Below are positions 1-6,771 of a stretch of 61,893 nucleotides of DNA, in pieces. A program made the translations under genes and the position numbers. The notes below the pieces were generated by a model that ran no database searches, had not been told where the DNA came from, and worked only from the letters and a program-made list of their open reading frames with translations. Within the stretch, counting starts at the first letter, position 1. The number at the start of each line of letters is the position of its first letter. The DNA is from an uncultured Chloroflexota bacterium. Lineage in GTDB: Bacteria > Chloroflexota > Anaerolineae > UBA4142 > SHND01. The stretch spans positions 1 to 61,893 of the forward strand of contig CALMZO010000261.1 in the NCBI GenBank assembly GCA_937870825.1. The letters run 5' to 3'.

Positions 1-75
1 TTACGCCAGAGGATGCCCGCGCTTGGTTTGCTCATTGTGGCTATCTCATCCCTTGAATCATTTAGGAATCCGTTC
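1..75 (+). mobile_element. 3' end of an IS630-type insertion sequence (partial)
   Basis: Frame 3 of the plus strand reads TPEDARAWFAHCGYLIP and stops at 54-56. This resembles the C-terminal tail of IS630/Tc1-mariner DDE transposases, which often end in a xxFxHCGY-type motif. The stop is followed by about 19 bases that would be the right terminal repeat, ending next to a TA at 76-77. IS630 elements insert at and duplicate TA, so the junction with coxL at 76-77 fits. The rest of the element lies outside the window. Family assignment rests on a 17-residue tail and is from memory, so it is moderate. Confidence 0.6.
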
Positions 76-327
76 TAATGTCGGCATCCACGCCAGTTTG
101 TACGGCACCAAATCCGCGCCCGTTATCACTGCCGCGACGCCCGGGGTTGCCAACGCTTTTTCTTTGTTGATGCTTTTGATTTTCGCGTGCGCGAACGGCG
201 AGCGCACAATGTCGAGCCACAACATACCGGGGAATTTAATGTCCTCGATGTAATTGCCGCGCCCGCGCAAAAATCGCGCGTCCTCTTTACGTTTTACGGA
301 ATGTCCGAATCCTAATGCTTCAGCCAT
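58..327 (-). pseudogene. coxL: coxL 5' fragment: molybdenum hydroxylase large subunit, cut by an IS
   Basis: Only the first ~84 codons of a CO-dehydrogenase/xanthine-dehydrogenase-type large subunit remain. Recognisable blocks are GFGHSVKRKEDARFLRGRG, the segment MLWLDIVRSPFAHAKI and PGVAAVITGADL, which match the N-terminal ald/xan hammerhead domain of CoxL. After MPTL (near 76) the reading runs into IS630-type sequence and stops at 58. The full family is about 770-800 residues, so the molybdopterin-binding part is absent here. The start at 327 has a GGAG seven bases upstream; an earlier in-frame ATG at 354 lacks one. Gene order M-S-L on the minus strand is the classic coxMSL order. Without the large subunit this copy cannot make an active enzyme. 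Confidence 0.75.
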
Positions 328-403
328 AGTTTTTCTCCAGTGTTCAGTGTTCAATGTTCAGTATTCAGTCACGATTCACGGAATACTGTTCACTGATGAC
401 TGA

Positions 404-874
404 TTACTGATTACTCGCCATCTTTTCCGCCGCGTATTTCACCGAGTCCACGATTCCGTTATAGCCCGTGCAGCGACACAGGTTTCCCGAAATCGCCCAA
501 CGAATTTCATCTTCGCTCGGATTCAGATTCTTTTTCAAGAACGCGACGCTCGTGGGCATCATGCCCGGTGTGCAGAATCCGCATTGCAGTCCATGTTTCT
601 CGTGGAACGCTTCTTGAATCGGCGAAAGTTTTCCGTTTTGGGTCAGTCCTTCGACGGTGGTGATTTTTTTTCCGTTCGCCTGGACGGCAAACATCGTACA
701 CGATTTGACGGGGACGCCCTCCAACAAAATCGTACACACACCGCACGAGGTTGTATCACAACCGACGTGCGTCCCCGTGAGGTTCGCGTTCTCGCGAATG
801 AAATGCGCGAGCAATAAACGCGGTTCCACATCGTCGCTGTAATCCTTGCCATTGATGTTGATGGTTACGTTCAT
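404..874 (-). CDS. coxS: Molybdenum hydroxylase small subunit, [2Fe-2S] protein (CoxS)
   Basis: A 156-residue electron-transfer subunit of a CO dehydrogenase/xanthine dehydrogenase-type molybdoenzyme. Residues ~1-78 form a plant-type ferredoxin fold with CDTTSCGVC plus a downstream Cys (SCTMFA). Residues ~85-150 form the second cluster domain with CGFCTPGM and CRCTGY. All eight cysteines expected for two [2Fe-2S] clusters are present, and the length is normal. It lies about 100 bp downstream of coxM and 76 bp upstream of the coxL remnant, on the same strand. The substrate cannot be read from this subunit: CO, a purine, an aldehyde or another N-heterocycle are all possible. Confidence 0.93.
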   Translation of the reverse strand: MNVTININGKDYSDDVEPRLLLAHFIRENANLTGTHVGCDTTSCGVCTILLEGVPVKSCTMFAVQANGKKITTVEGLTQNGKLSPIQEAFHEKHGLQCGFCTPGMMPTSVAFLKKNLNPSEDEIRWAISGNLCRCTGYNGIVDSVKYAAEKMASNQ

Positions 875-879
875 AAGAA

Positions 880-975
880 ATACTGACCACAGACAGCAGA
901 CAGCAGACAGCAGACGAGATTCCTCTCTCCGTTCGGAATAACAAAACGTCGCCCGTCGTCCGTCGTCCGTCGTCG
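880..975. repeat. Short tandem repeats between coxM and coxS
   Basis: The gap contains a run of cagacag-type units (about 885-915) and a run of cgtccgt-type units (about 950-975). A similar attcagt/gttcagt repeat sits between coxS and coxL (about 338-415). They look like simple-sequence expansions in intergenic DNA. No hairpin followed by a T-run is visible, so the operon should remain co-transcribed. Confidence 0.55.
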
Positions 976-1842
976 CTATCCTTTCGCTCTCGCAATCGCT
1001 TTTTCAAGCGCGCGCATCGTCAACACGCGCACAAGGTTGCGTTTGTAATCCACACCGCCGCGCAAATCCGCGTTCGGTTCGCAATCTTCTTGCGCGAACA
1101 CTGCCGCGCGTTTAATCCATTTCGTTTCGGGCATCTCGCCGCGTAACGCGTCTTCGGAACGTTTTGCGCGCAATGCTTGCAAACCAAGATTCGTCATGCC
1201 GATGCCGATTTGTTCAATTTTGCCTGACGCGTCGAGATTCAATTGCACGGCGACGCCTGCGGTCGCGAAATCGCCCACCTTGCGTTCCATTTTCAAGTAC
1301 GCGCCCCCACTGCGCGCGACGGGCGCGGGAATTTGCACCTCTGTCAAAATTTCATCAGACGCGAGCGCGGTCGAAAACAGTCCCGTAAAGAAAGCGTCAA
1401 CCGCAATCGTTCGATTTCCCGCCGCGCCCGTTGCGACAACTTGCGCCCGATATGCGAGCATCGTCGCGGGATGGTCGTTCGCGGGGTCGGCGTGCGCGAG
1501 ATTGCCCGCGAGCGTCGCGCGATTACGCACAATCGGGTCGGCGACCGATAACGTTGTGTCGTACAAGAGAGGATACTTTTCGCGCACGAGCGCGGAATCT
1601 TCGAGTTGAGATTCGCGCGTCAGCGCGCCAATTTTCAACCATCCGCCTTCTTCGCGGATATAGTCCAGCCCGCCGATGCCGTTAATGTCCACCACCATCG
1701 CGGGCTGTGCGAGCCGAAATTTCATCAGAGGAATGAGGGATTGTCCGCCCGACAAAATTTTCGCCTCAGGATTGGATTTGAGCAGCGCGAGCGCATCGGG
1801 GATAGACGCGGGCGCCGCGTATTGAAACTGTGCGGGAATCAT
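976..1842 (-). CDS. coxM: Molybdenum hydroxylase medium subunit, FAD-binding (CoxM)
   Basis: A 288-residue FAD-binding subunit of a CoxMSL-type complex that passes electrons from the iron-sulfur subunit to an acceptor. The N-terminal PCMH-type FAD domain has LSGGQSLIPLMKFRLAQP (near residues 30-47) and TLAGNLAHADPANDHPA (near 110-126), the two FAD-binding signatures of the family. The C-terminal ~110 residues form the CO_deh_flav_C domain. Length is typical. The ATG at 1842 has a strong GGAGGTGAT ribosome site. It is the first gene of the operon, about 210 bp downstream of a near-consensus promoter at 2063-2092. Confidence 0.92.
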   Translation of the reverse strand: MIPAQFQYAAPASIPDALALLKSNPEAKILSGGQSLIPLMKFRLAQPAMVVDINGIGGLDYIREEGGWLKIGALTRESQLEDSALVREKYPLLYDTTLSVADPIVRNRATLAGNLAHADPANDHPATMLAYRAQVVATGAAGNRTIAVDAFFTGLFSTALASDEILTEVQIPAPVARSGGAYLKMERKVGDFATAGVAVQLNLDASGKIEQIGIGMTNLGLQALRAKRSEDALRGEMPETKWIKRAAVFAQEDCEPNADLRGGVDYKRNLVRVLTMRALEKAIARAKG

Positions 1843-2062
1843 GCAATATCACCTCCATTGGTGAAAATGCCGCGACAGCGCAGGGTTCATTAACGCCAAT
1901 GAATACGCACCGATCGCGTGAGTGGTCGCACGCGGTCACCCTCACCTTTTGGAACAAGCTGGGCGACAACGCGCGAACGTCGCGCCCCGGCGTTGGGGCG
2001 ATAGCTCAATTTGTGGGAAATGCTAAAAAGAGGAAGCAGTTTGCAGAAGCAACACTCACGCA

Positions 2063-2092
2063 ATTATACAACTCGCGCAAACGCGTTGTCAA
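2063..2092 (-). promoter_or_regulatory. Sigma-70-type promoter of the cox operon
   Basis: On the minus strand TTGACA (2092-2087) and TATAAT (2068-2063) are separated by 18 bases. Both hexamers are perfect consensus. The 5' untranslated region to coxM would be a little over 200 nt, in which I see no known riboswitch. Confidence 0.75.
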
Positions 2093-2109
2093 TCGAAAAT
2101 ATTTCGAGA

Positions 2110-2159
2110 GCGAAAAATAGGAAACCCGCTCTGTTAAAAGCGGGTTTCCTATTTTTCGC
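2110..2159. terminator. Bidirectional terminator between the TRAP and cox operons
   Basis: A perfect 21-bp inverted repeat (2110-2130 with 2139-2159) with an 8-base loop. The outer part of each arm is A- or T-rich, so both strands give a G+C stem followed by a T-run. It ends the TRAP operon (minus strand) just before the cox promoter. Confidence 0.9.
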
Positions 2160-2189
2160 ACATTCCACTTGGCGTCCGGTTCTTTTTCT

Positions 2190-4346
2190 TTACGCACTCA
2201 CCGTCACACGCAATTCGCGGCGCGTGCGCCACAGGTGCAGCACAACTGCGACGAACAAGAGCGCGAATCCTACCGCATCAAAACGCGTGTCCGCCGCGAG
2301 CAAGAGCATTCCGCTGATTCCAAAAATGACGCGTTCGATGAGCGTTGCATCTTTCAAAAACCATCCGCCGAATGCGACAGAGAACGCGGCGACCGCGAGA
2401 CATGCGGTAAAGAACACCCATACGATTGTCGTGATTGGCACTGTGTCCCACAACAACAGCAAACCCAGACCGTCAGGACTGAGCGTGAACATGAACGGCA
2501 CGAGGAACGCGGGCAAGCAGTATTTCCACGCGAGCAGCATCGTCGGGTACGGTTTGCCGCCGGTAATCGCGGCTGCCGCGAACGGCGACAATGCCGTCGG
2601 CGGCGAAACATCGGACAGCACCGCGTAATAAAAAATAAACATGTGCGCGGCAACTTCCGGGACGCCGACTTGCGCGAGCGCGGGCACCACCATCACCACC
2701 GCGATAATGTACGATGCGGTAACAGGCACCGCGAGTCCCAACACCCACACGGCGATGGCGGCGAACGCGACGGTGAACAAGGGAACACCCCCCCCCAGTC
2801 CGACGATGAGTCCCGAAATTTTCAGACCGAGCCCAGTGAGCGTGACCACTGAAACGATGATGCCTGCGCACGCGGTGGTCGCCGCGACAGAGATTACGCC
2901 GCGCCCGCCGCCCTCGAACGCGCGAAGGATGCGGTACGAGTCCACGTCGCCAATCATGCCGCGCACATGCCGATAGATGATGATGGCGGCGGCGAGCGAT
3001 GCCGCGAGCATCATTCCCCAAAACGCGGCGGTGGGGGGACGAAAATTGAACGCGAGCCACAACACCAATGCGAGAACCAATCCTGTTGTGCCAGCCCAGA
3101 GCGAAGTCAAGCGCGTCTCTTTCCGCAGAAAACTCAATGCGAACGCGATCGCGATAGACCAAAAGACTGCCATGAACGCGGTCATGCCGAAAGCCATCAA
3201 CACCGCGACGGCGAACAATGACGTAAAGTGATACCCGTACTTGAGCGTCAATTCCCAAAACGGGAGCGTTTTAATTTCGACCGCGCGCGTTTTCATGCGC
3301 CGCGAATCCGCTTCAATCATCAAGAAACATGACAAGTAGTACAGTATCGTCGGAATCGTCGCCATCACCAGCACTTGCAGATAAGTGATTTCGAGATATT
3401 CCGCGATGAGGAATGCTGCCGCGCCGAGCGTTGGAGGTGAAAGAATCGCGCCGAGTCCTGCCGCCGATAAAATTCCGCCTGCGGTATTTTTGTCATACCC
3501 CGCGCGCTTTAACATGGGCCACGCGAGCGCGCCGAGGGTGACCGTCGTCGCGACGCCGCTGCCCGAAACGGTGCCGAGCAAAAATCCCGCCGCCGTCACC
3601 GTTCGCCCCGGACCTGCGCCGCTGTTCGAGCGTCCCATCGCGGCGAATGCCCAATCGAGAAAAAATTTTCCCGCGCCGCTGTATTCCAGCACCGCGCCGT
3701 AAATGGTGAACAGGACAATAAACGTCGCGGCAACGTCGAGCGGCACCCCAAAAATTCCTTCGAGCGTCAAATAATTTTGTCCGACGATGCGCGGAATGCC
3801 GTACCCGCGATGGTCGAACGGCTCCGGCATGTACGGACCGAGAAACGCGTACGCCAAAAACGCGAGCGTAATCGCCGCAAGCGCCCAGCCCGTCGTGCGC
3901 CGCGTCGCTTCGATGATGAGAACAATCAAAATAATTCCGAACGCGATTTCGGGCGTTGTCGGACGCGTAATGCGTTGCAGCGCGGATTCGTAAATCAATA
4001 AAAGATATACAAGACTCGCGACGGCAAGCCCCGCCAGAACAATGTCGTACCACGGCACGCGTTTGAGGTCGCGTTTCGTCAATGGATAAAACAGGTAGGT
4101 CAACACCAAGACGAGCATCAAAAACGTTGCGCGATAAACGTGCGTGGTGACCGCGTATTGTGTCCAGTACAACGCGTATACCGAAAGCCCGATGCACAAC
4201 GCGCCCGCAATCCAAGCCCACACTCCTTGAAATTTGCGCGTCGCCGATTCGCTTTCAAACTCTTGAATGATTTCATCCAACTTGTCTTGTTGAATGACAT
4301 CTTCAGGTTCCCGCGCAGTGGGAACAGGTAAAGAAGATTGTGACAT
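2190..4346 (-). CDS. TRAP transporter permease, fused small and large membrane subunits (TAXI type)
   Basis: A 718-residue multi-spanning protein of the TRAP 4TM/12TM fusion class, in which the DctQ-like and DctM-like subunits are one chain. These permeases use an ion gradient to import organic acids delivered by a periplasmic binding protein. Hydrophobic segments recur throughout, with the large-subunit signatures GTVSGSGVATTVTLG, AAGLGAILSPPTLGAAAFLI and SDVSPPTALSPFAAAAITG. I chose the ATG at 4346 (MSQSSLP): a longer reading from 4379 would begin inside the hairpin at 4359-4397. The binding protein gene lies just upstream in the same operon. Substrate unknown. Confidence 0.93.
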   Translation of the reverse strand: MSQSSLPVPTAREPEDVIQQDKLDEIIQEFESESATRKFQGVWAWIAGALCIGLSVYALYWTQYAVTTHVYRATFLMLVLVLTYLFYPLTKRDLKRVPWYDIVLAGLAVASLVYLLLIYESALQRITRPTTPEIAFGIILIVLIIEATRRTTGWALAAITLAFLAYAFLGPYMPEPFDHRGYGIPRIVGQNYLTLEGIFGVPLDVAATFIVLFTIYGAVLEYSGAGKFFLDWAFAAMGRSNSGAGPGRTVTAAGFLLGTVSGSGVATTVTLGALAWPMLKRAGYDKNTAGGILSAAGLGAILSPPTLGAAAFLIAEYLEITYLQVLVMATIPTILYYLSCFLMIEADSRRMKTRAVEIKTLPFWELTLKYGYHFTSLFAVAVLMAFGMTAFMAVFWSIAIAFALSFLRKETRLTSLWAGTTGLVLALVLWLAFNFRPPTAAFWGMMLAASLAAAIIIYRHVRGMIGDVDSYRILRAFEGGGRGVISVAATTACAGIIVSVVTLTGLGLKISGLIVGLGGGVPLFTVAFAAIAVWVLGLAVPVTASYIIAVVMVVPALAQVGVPEVAAHMFIFYYAVLSDVSPPTALSPFAAAAITGGKPYPTMLLAWKYCLPAFLVPFMFTLSPDGLGLLLLWDTVPITTIVWVFFTACLAVAAFSVAFGGWFLKDATLIERVIFGISGMLLLAADTRFDAVGFALLFVAVVLHLWRTRRELRVTVSA

Positions 4347-4358
4347 GATGAATAAAGA

Positions 4359-4397
4359 CCCCAAGTGATTTGTGAACAACGGTCAAAACACTTGGGG
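4359..4397 (-). terminator. Hairpin between the TAXI binding protein and permease genes
   Basis: Inverted repeat with arms CCCCAAGTG and CACTTGGGG (9 bp, 21-base loop), followed on the minus strand by TCTTTATT. It sits between the binding-protein stop (4502) and the permease start (4346). It probably acts as a weak terminator or mRNA stabiliser that makes more binding protein than permease, a common arrangement for uptake systems. Confidence 0.6.
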
Positions 4398-4501
4398 TCA
4401 AGGGGGCGTGAGTGTCTCCGCGTTCGCAAGTGGTTGGTTCGGATGGGGAACCTATCACCCGCGAGCGCCTTTTACGCAATTACCATTTCACCTCTCACGT
4501 T

Positions 4502-5641
4502 TTATTGTGGCTGCCACGCGCCTTTTTCTTTATAAAACTTGATCGCGCCGGGATGGTACGGAATCGAAGAGCCGACGGCAGCCGATTCAACCGTAAATTT
4601 TTTCGCTTCGGGATGCACCGCGCGGATTTGGTCAACATTGTCGAACAAGGTCTTGAGAATCCGGTACGCGAGCTCGGGATTCATGTTCGCGTTCACGAGC
4701 AAAATGTTGCCGATACCGATGCCCGGAATGTCTTGGTCGAAGCCCGCGTAGGTTTTCGCGGGCAGATTGAACGCGGTATAGACCGGTCCCCATTTTTCTT
4801 GCAACGGCTTGACGAGTCCGCTCGTGTCCACGAACTTGACTTTTAACCCGGCGGTCGAAACGAGGTCGGTGACAGCCGAGGTGGGGAGACCCCCAATCCA
4901 AAAGAACGCGTCAATCTTGCGGTCTTTCATGGCGGCAACGGATTCCGCAACACTCAAGTTGTCGCGCGTCACATCGGCTTTTGGATTCAAGCCCGCGGCT
5001 TCCATTGCGCGGTCGGCGAGAACTTCGGTGCTGCTGCCTGCAGACCCGACCGAGATGCGCTTGCCCTTCATGTCCGCAATGGTGTTGATGCCCGAGTCTT
5101 CCAACGCAACGACGTGAAAGAAACTTGTATACAGCGTGGCGAGGGTGCACGCGGGAATCGGACCGGTGTCTTTGTAAACGCCTTCGCCTTTGACCGCGAT
5201 ATACGCGGAATCAATTGTGGACATGCCGAGGTCGGCGTCGCCCGAATTGACGAGTTTGTTGTTGTCCACTGAACCGCCCGTCACTTCGGCGGTGACTTCG
5301 GTGTTGCCCATTTTTTCGGTCAAGATGCGCGCGATGCCCCCGCCGTACGGAAAGTACACGCCGCCTGTGCCGCCCGTGCCAATCACCAGACGCAGTTTGC
5401 CATCCGGAATTGGTTTGTTGGCAGCTTCGAGCGTGCAAGGCGCAGTATATTCTGCCATCGCTGGCGCCGCGGTCGGTTCGGGCGCGCTCGTCGCGGGTGC
5501 GGGGGCAGAGGTGGGCGGTGCGGCGGTGGGCGGTGCGGCGGTGGGCGGTGCGGTGGTGGGCGATGCGGCAGGGGAACATGCCGCAATCAAAAGCATCAGG
5601 ACGAGGACCAAAATTGAATAGCTGGCAAGACGGACCTTCAT
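4502..5641 (-). CDS. TAXI-family TRAP solute-binding lipoprotein
   Basis: A 379-residue extracytoplasmic binding protein. The first ~25 residues are a lipoprotein signal with the lipobox IAACS, followed by a linker of PPTAA repeats that tethers the domain to the membrane. The mature part has the TAXI start GTGGTGGVYFPYGGGIA, then VTGGSVDNNKLVNSGDADLGM and KGKRISVGSAGSSTEVLA. TAXI proteins bind small carboxylates such as glutamate for TRAP permeases; the ligand here is not known. The ATG at 5641 follows AAGGAGGAG, which decides the start over the in-frame codon at 5716. Confidence 0.93.
   Translation of the reverse strand: MKVRLASYSILVLVLMLLIAACSPAASPTTAPPTAAPPTAAPPTSAPAPATSAPEPTAAPAMAEYTAPCTLEAANKPIPDGKLRLVIGTGGTGGVYFPYGGGIARILTEKMGNTEVTAEVTGGSVDNNKLVNSGDADLGMSTIDSAYIAVKGEGVYKDTGPIPACTLATLYTSFFHVVALEDSGINTIADMKGKRISVGSAGSSTEVLADRAMEAAGLNPKADVTRDNLSVAESVAAMKDRKIDAFFWIGGLPTSAVTDLVSTAGLKVKFVDTSGLVKPLQEKWGPVYTAFNLPAKTYAGFDQDIPGIGIGNILLVNANMNPELAYRILKTLFDNVDQIRAVHPEAKKFTVESAAVGSSIPYHPGAIKFYKEKGAWQPQ
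5511..5570 (-). repeat. Four 15-bp tandem repeats in the lipoprotein linker
   Basis: Four direct copies of a 15-base unit (starting 5511, 5526, 5541, 5556; the last two slightly diverged) encode a repeated Ala/Pro/Thr pentapeptide just after the lipobox of the TAXI binding protein. Copy number is likely to vary between strains without breaking the frame. Confidence 0.85.
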
Positions 5642-5882
5642 TGCTCTCCTCCTTGAGATGGTGATTATGCCAACGCATCTCGAAAATGGATGTTCGATAA
5701 ATTGCAGCTGCGGCAATCAAATGGCGATTCCATGAGTTTCCGGGCGAGCGAGCATTTTTGAGGTGCGTTGTAGTGGGACTATAGCGCGTTAAAAAAAACA
5801 CCGCGTGAACAGAGGGCGCTCAATTGTAAAAAACTTGTGAAAACCTCCCATCTCGGGCGAACAGACGTTGCCACACGACAGA

Positions 5883-6008
5883 CGGCGACTGCAAAGTCCC
5901 TTGACAAGGAGGTGTCATTTCGAACGGAGTGAGAAATCTCGGCTGCCCCGCGTAGTGAGATTTCTCGCATTCGCTCGAAATGACAGTTAACGCGACTTGG
6001 CAGTTGCC
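5883..6008. repeat. Palindromic ~125-bp intergenic element, copy 1
   Basis: The element is almost self-complementary. It begins GGCGACTGCAAAGTC and ends with the near-complement GACTTGGCAGTTGCC. An inner pair GTCATTTCGA...TCGAAATGAC flanks GAGAAATCTC...GAGATTTCTC. Copies lie at 9646-9770 and, inverted, at 38679-38803. It codes for nothing convincing. The terminal inverted repeats and dispersed copies suggest a MITE or large REP-like element. Copy 1 lies just downstream of the response regulator stop. Confidence 0.85.
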
Positions 6009-6031
6009 CTGCCACACGACAAGCCGAGTTT

Positions 6032-6724
6032 TTATTCGCGTTCGAAGCGATATCCAATCCCGTACTCGGTCAACAAATGGCGCGGATTCAGGGGGTCGTC
6101 CTCAATTTTTTGGCGCAGGCGGCGGACGTACGCGCGCAAGTATTCTGCCTCGTTCCCGTATTCGCTGCCCCACACGGCTTGGAGCAAATGACGATGCGTA
6201 ATCACTTTGCCCGCGTTTCGCATCAAATAGTGCAGCATATCAAATTCGGTCGGCGTCAGCTTGATGGGCTCGCCGCGCCGCGTCACCTTGCGCGCGTTCG
6301 CGTCGAGATGAATTTCATCCGCGCGAAAATGTTCTGCGGCTGTGCCCGGCGCGCTTTGCGGCTGCGCGCGCCGCAATATCGCGCGCACGCGCGCAAGCAA
6401 TTCCGCGATGCCAAACGGTTTGGTGAGGTAATCGTCCGCGCCCATATCGAGCGCGGCGACTTTGTCTTTTTCTTCGCCGAGCGCGGTGAGAATAATAATG
6501 GGCGTCAAAAAAGTTTGGCGAATGCGCCGCGTCGTCTCGATGCCGTCCATCGTCGGCATCATCAGGTCCATGATGACCAAATCTACCGCGCGCGTATTGA
6601 GAATCGCGAGGGCTTCGAGTCCATTCGCCGCAAGCTGGGTGGCAAACCCGCGCGCTTCCAAATTCTTGCGAATAAAATCGCGCAGCGGCGGTTCGTCGTC
6701 AACGATGAGGACGGTGTTTCGCAC
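6032..6724 (-). CDS. OmpR/KdpE-type response regulator
   Basis: A 230-residue DNA-binding regulator. The receiver domain (residues ~1-118) has the acidic pair DD at 9-10, phospho-accepting Asp53 (IMDLMMP) and the KPF lysine (YLTKPF). The C-terminal winged-helix (OmpR) domain (~130-228) ends LTEYGIGYRFERE, typical of KdpE relatives. It follows its histidine kinase partner (6772-9432) by 47 bp and should be co-transcribed from the promoter at 9530-9558. It starts at GTG 6724. No kdp genes are seen, so a potassium role is not implied. Confidence 0.93.
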   Translation of the reverse strand: MRNTVLIVDDEPPLRDFIRKNLEARGFATQLAANGLEALAILNTRAVDLVIMDLMMPTMDGIETTRRIRQTFLTPIIILTALGEEKDKVAALDMGADDYLTKPFGIAELLARVRAILRRAQPQSAPGTAAEHFRADEIHLDANARKVTRRGEPIKLTPTEFDMLHYLMRNAGKVITHRHLLQAVWGSEYGNEAEYLRAYVRRLRQKIEDDPLNPRHLLTEYGIGYRFERE

Positions 6725-6771
6725 GAGCGTTGAAAATGACAGGTGACGGACGACGGGCGATTGTTACCGCG

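Noticed and set aside
4412-4846. Plus-strand ORF opposite the TAXI binding protein gene
   Set aside because: Its codons are the complement of a well-conserved minus-strand gene; no ribosome site or family match.
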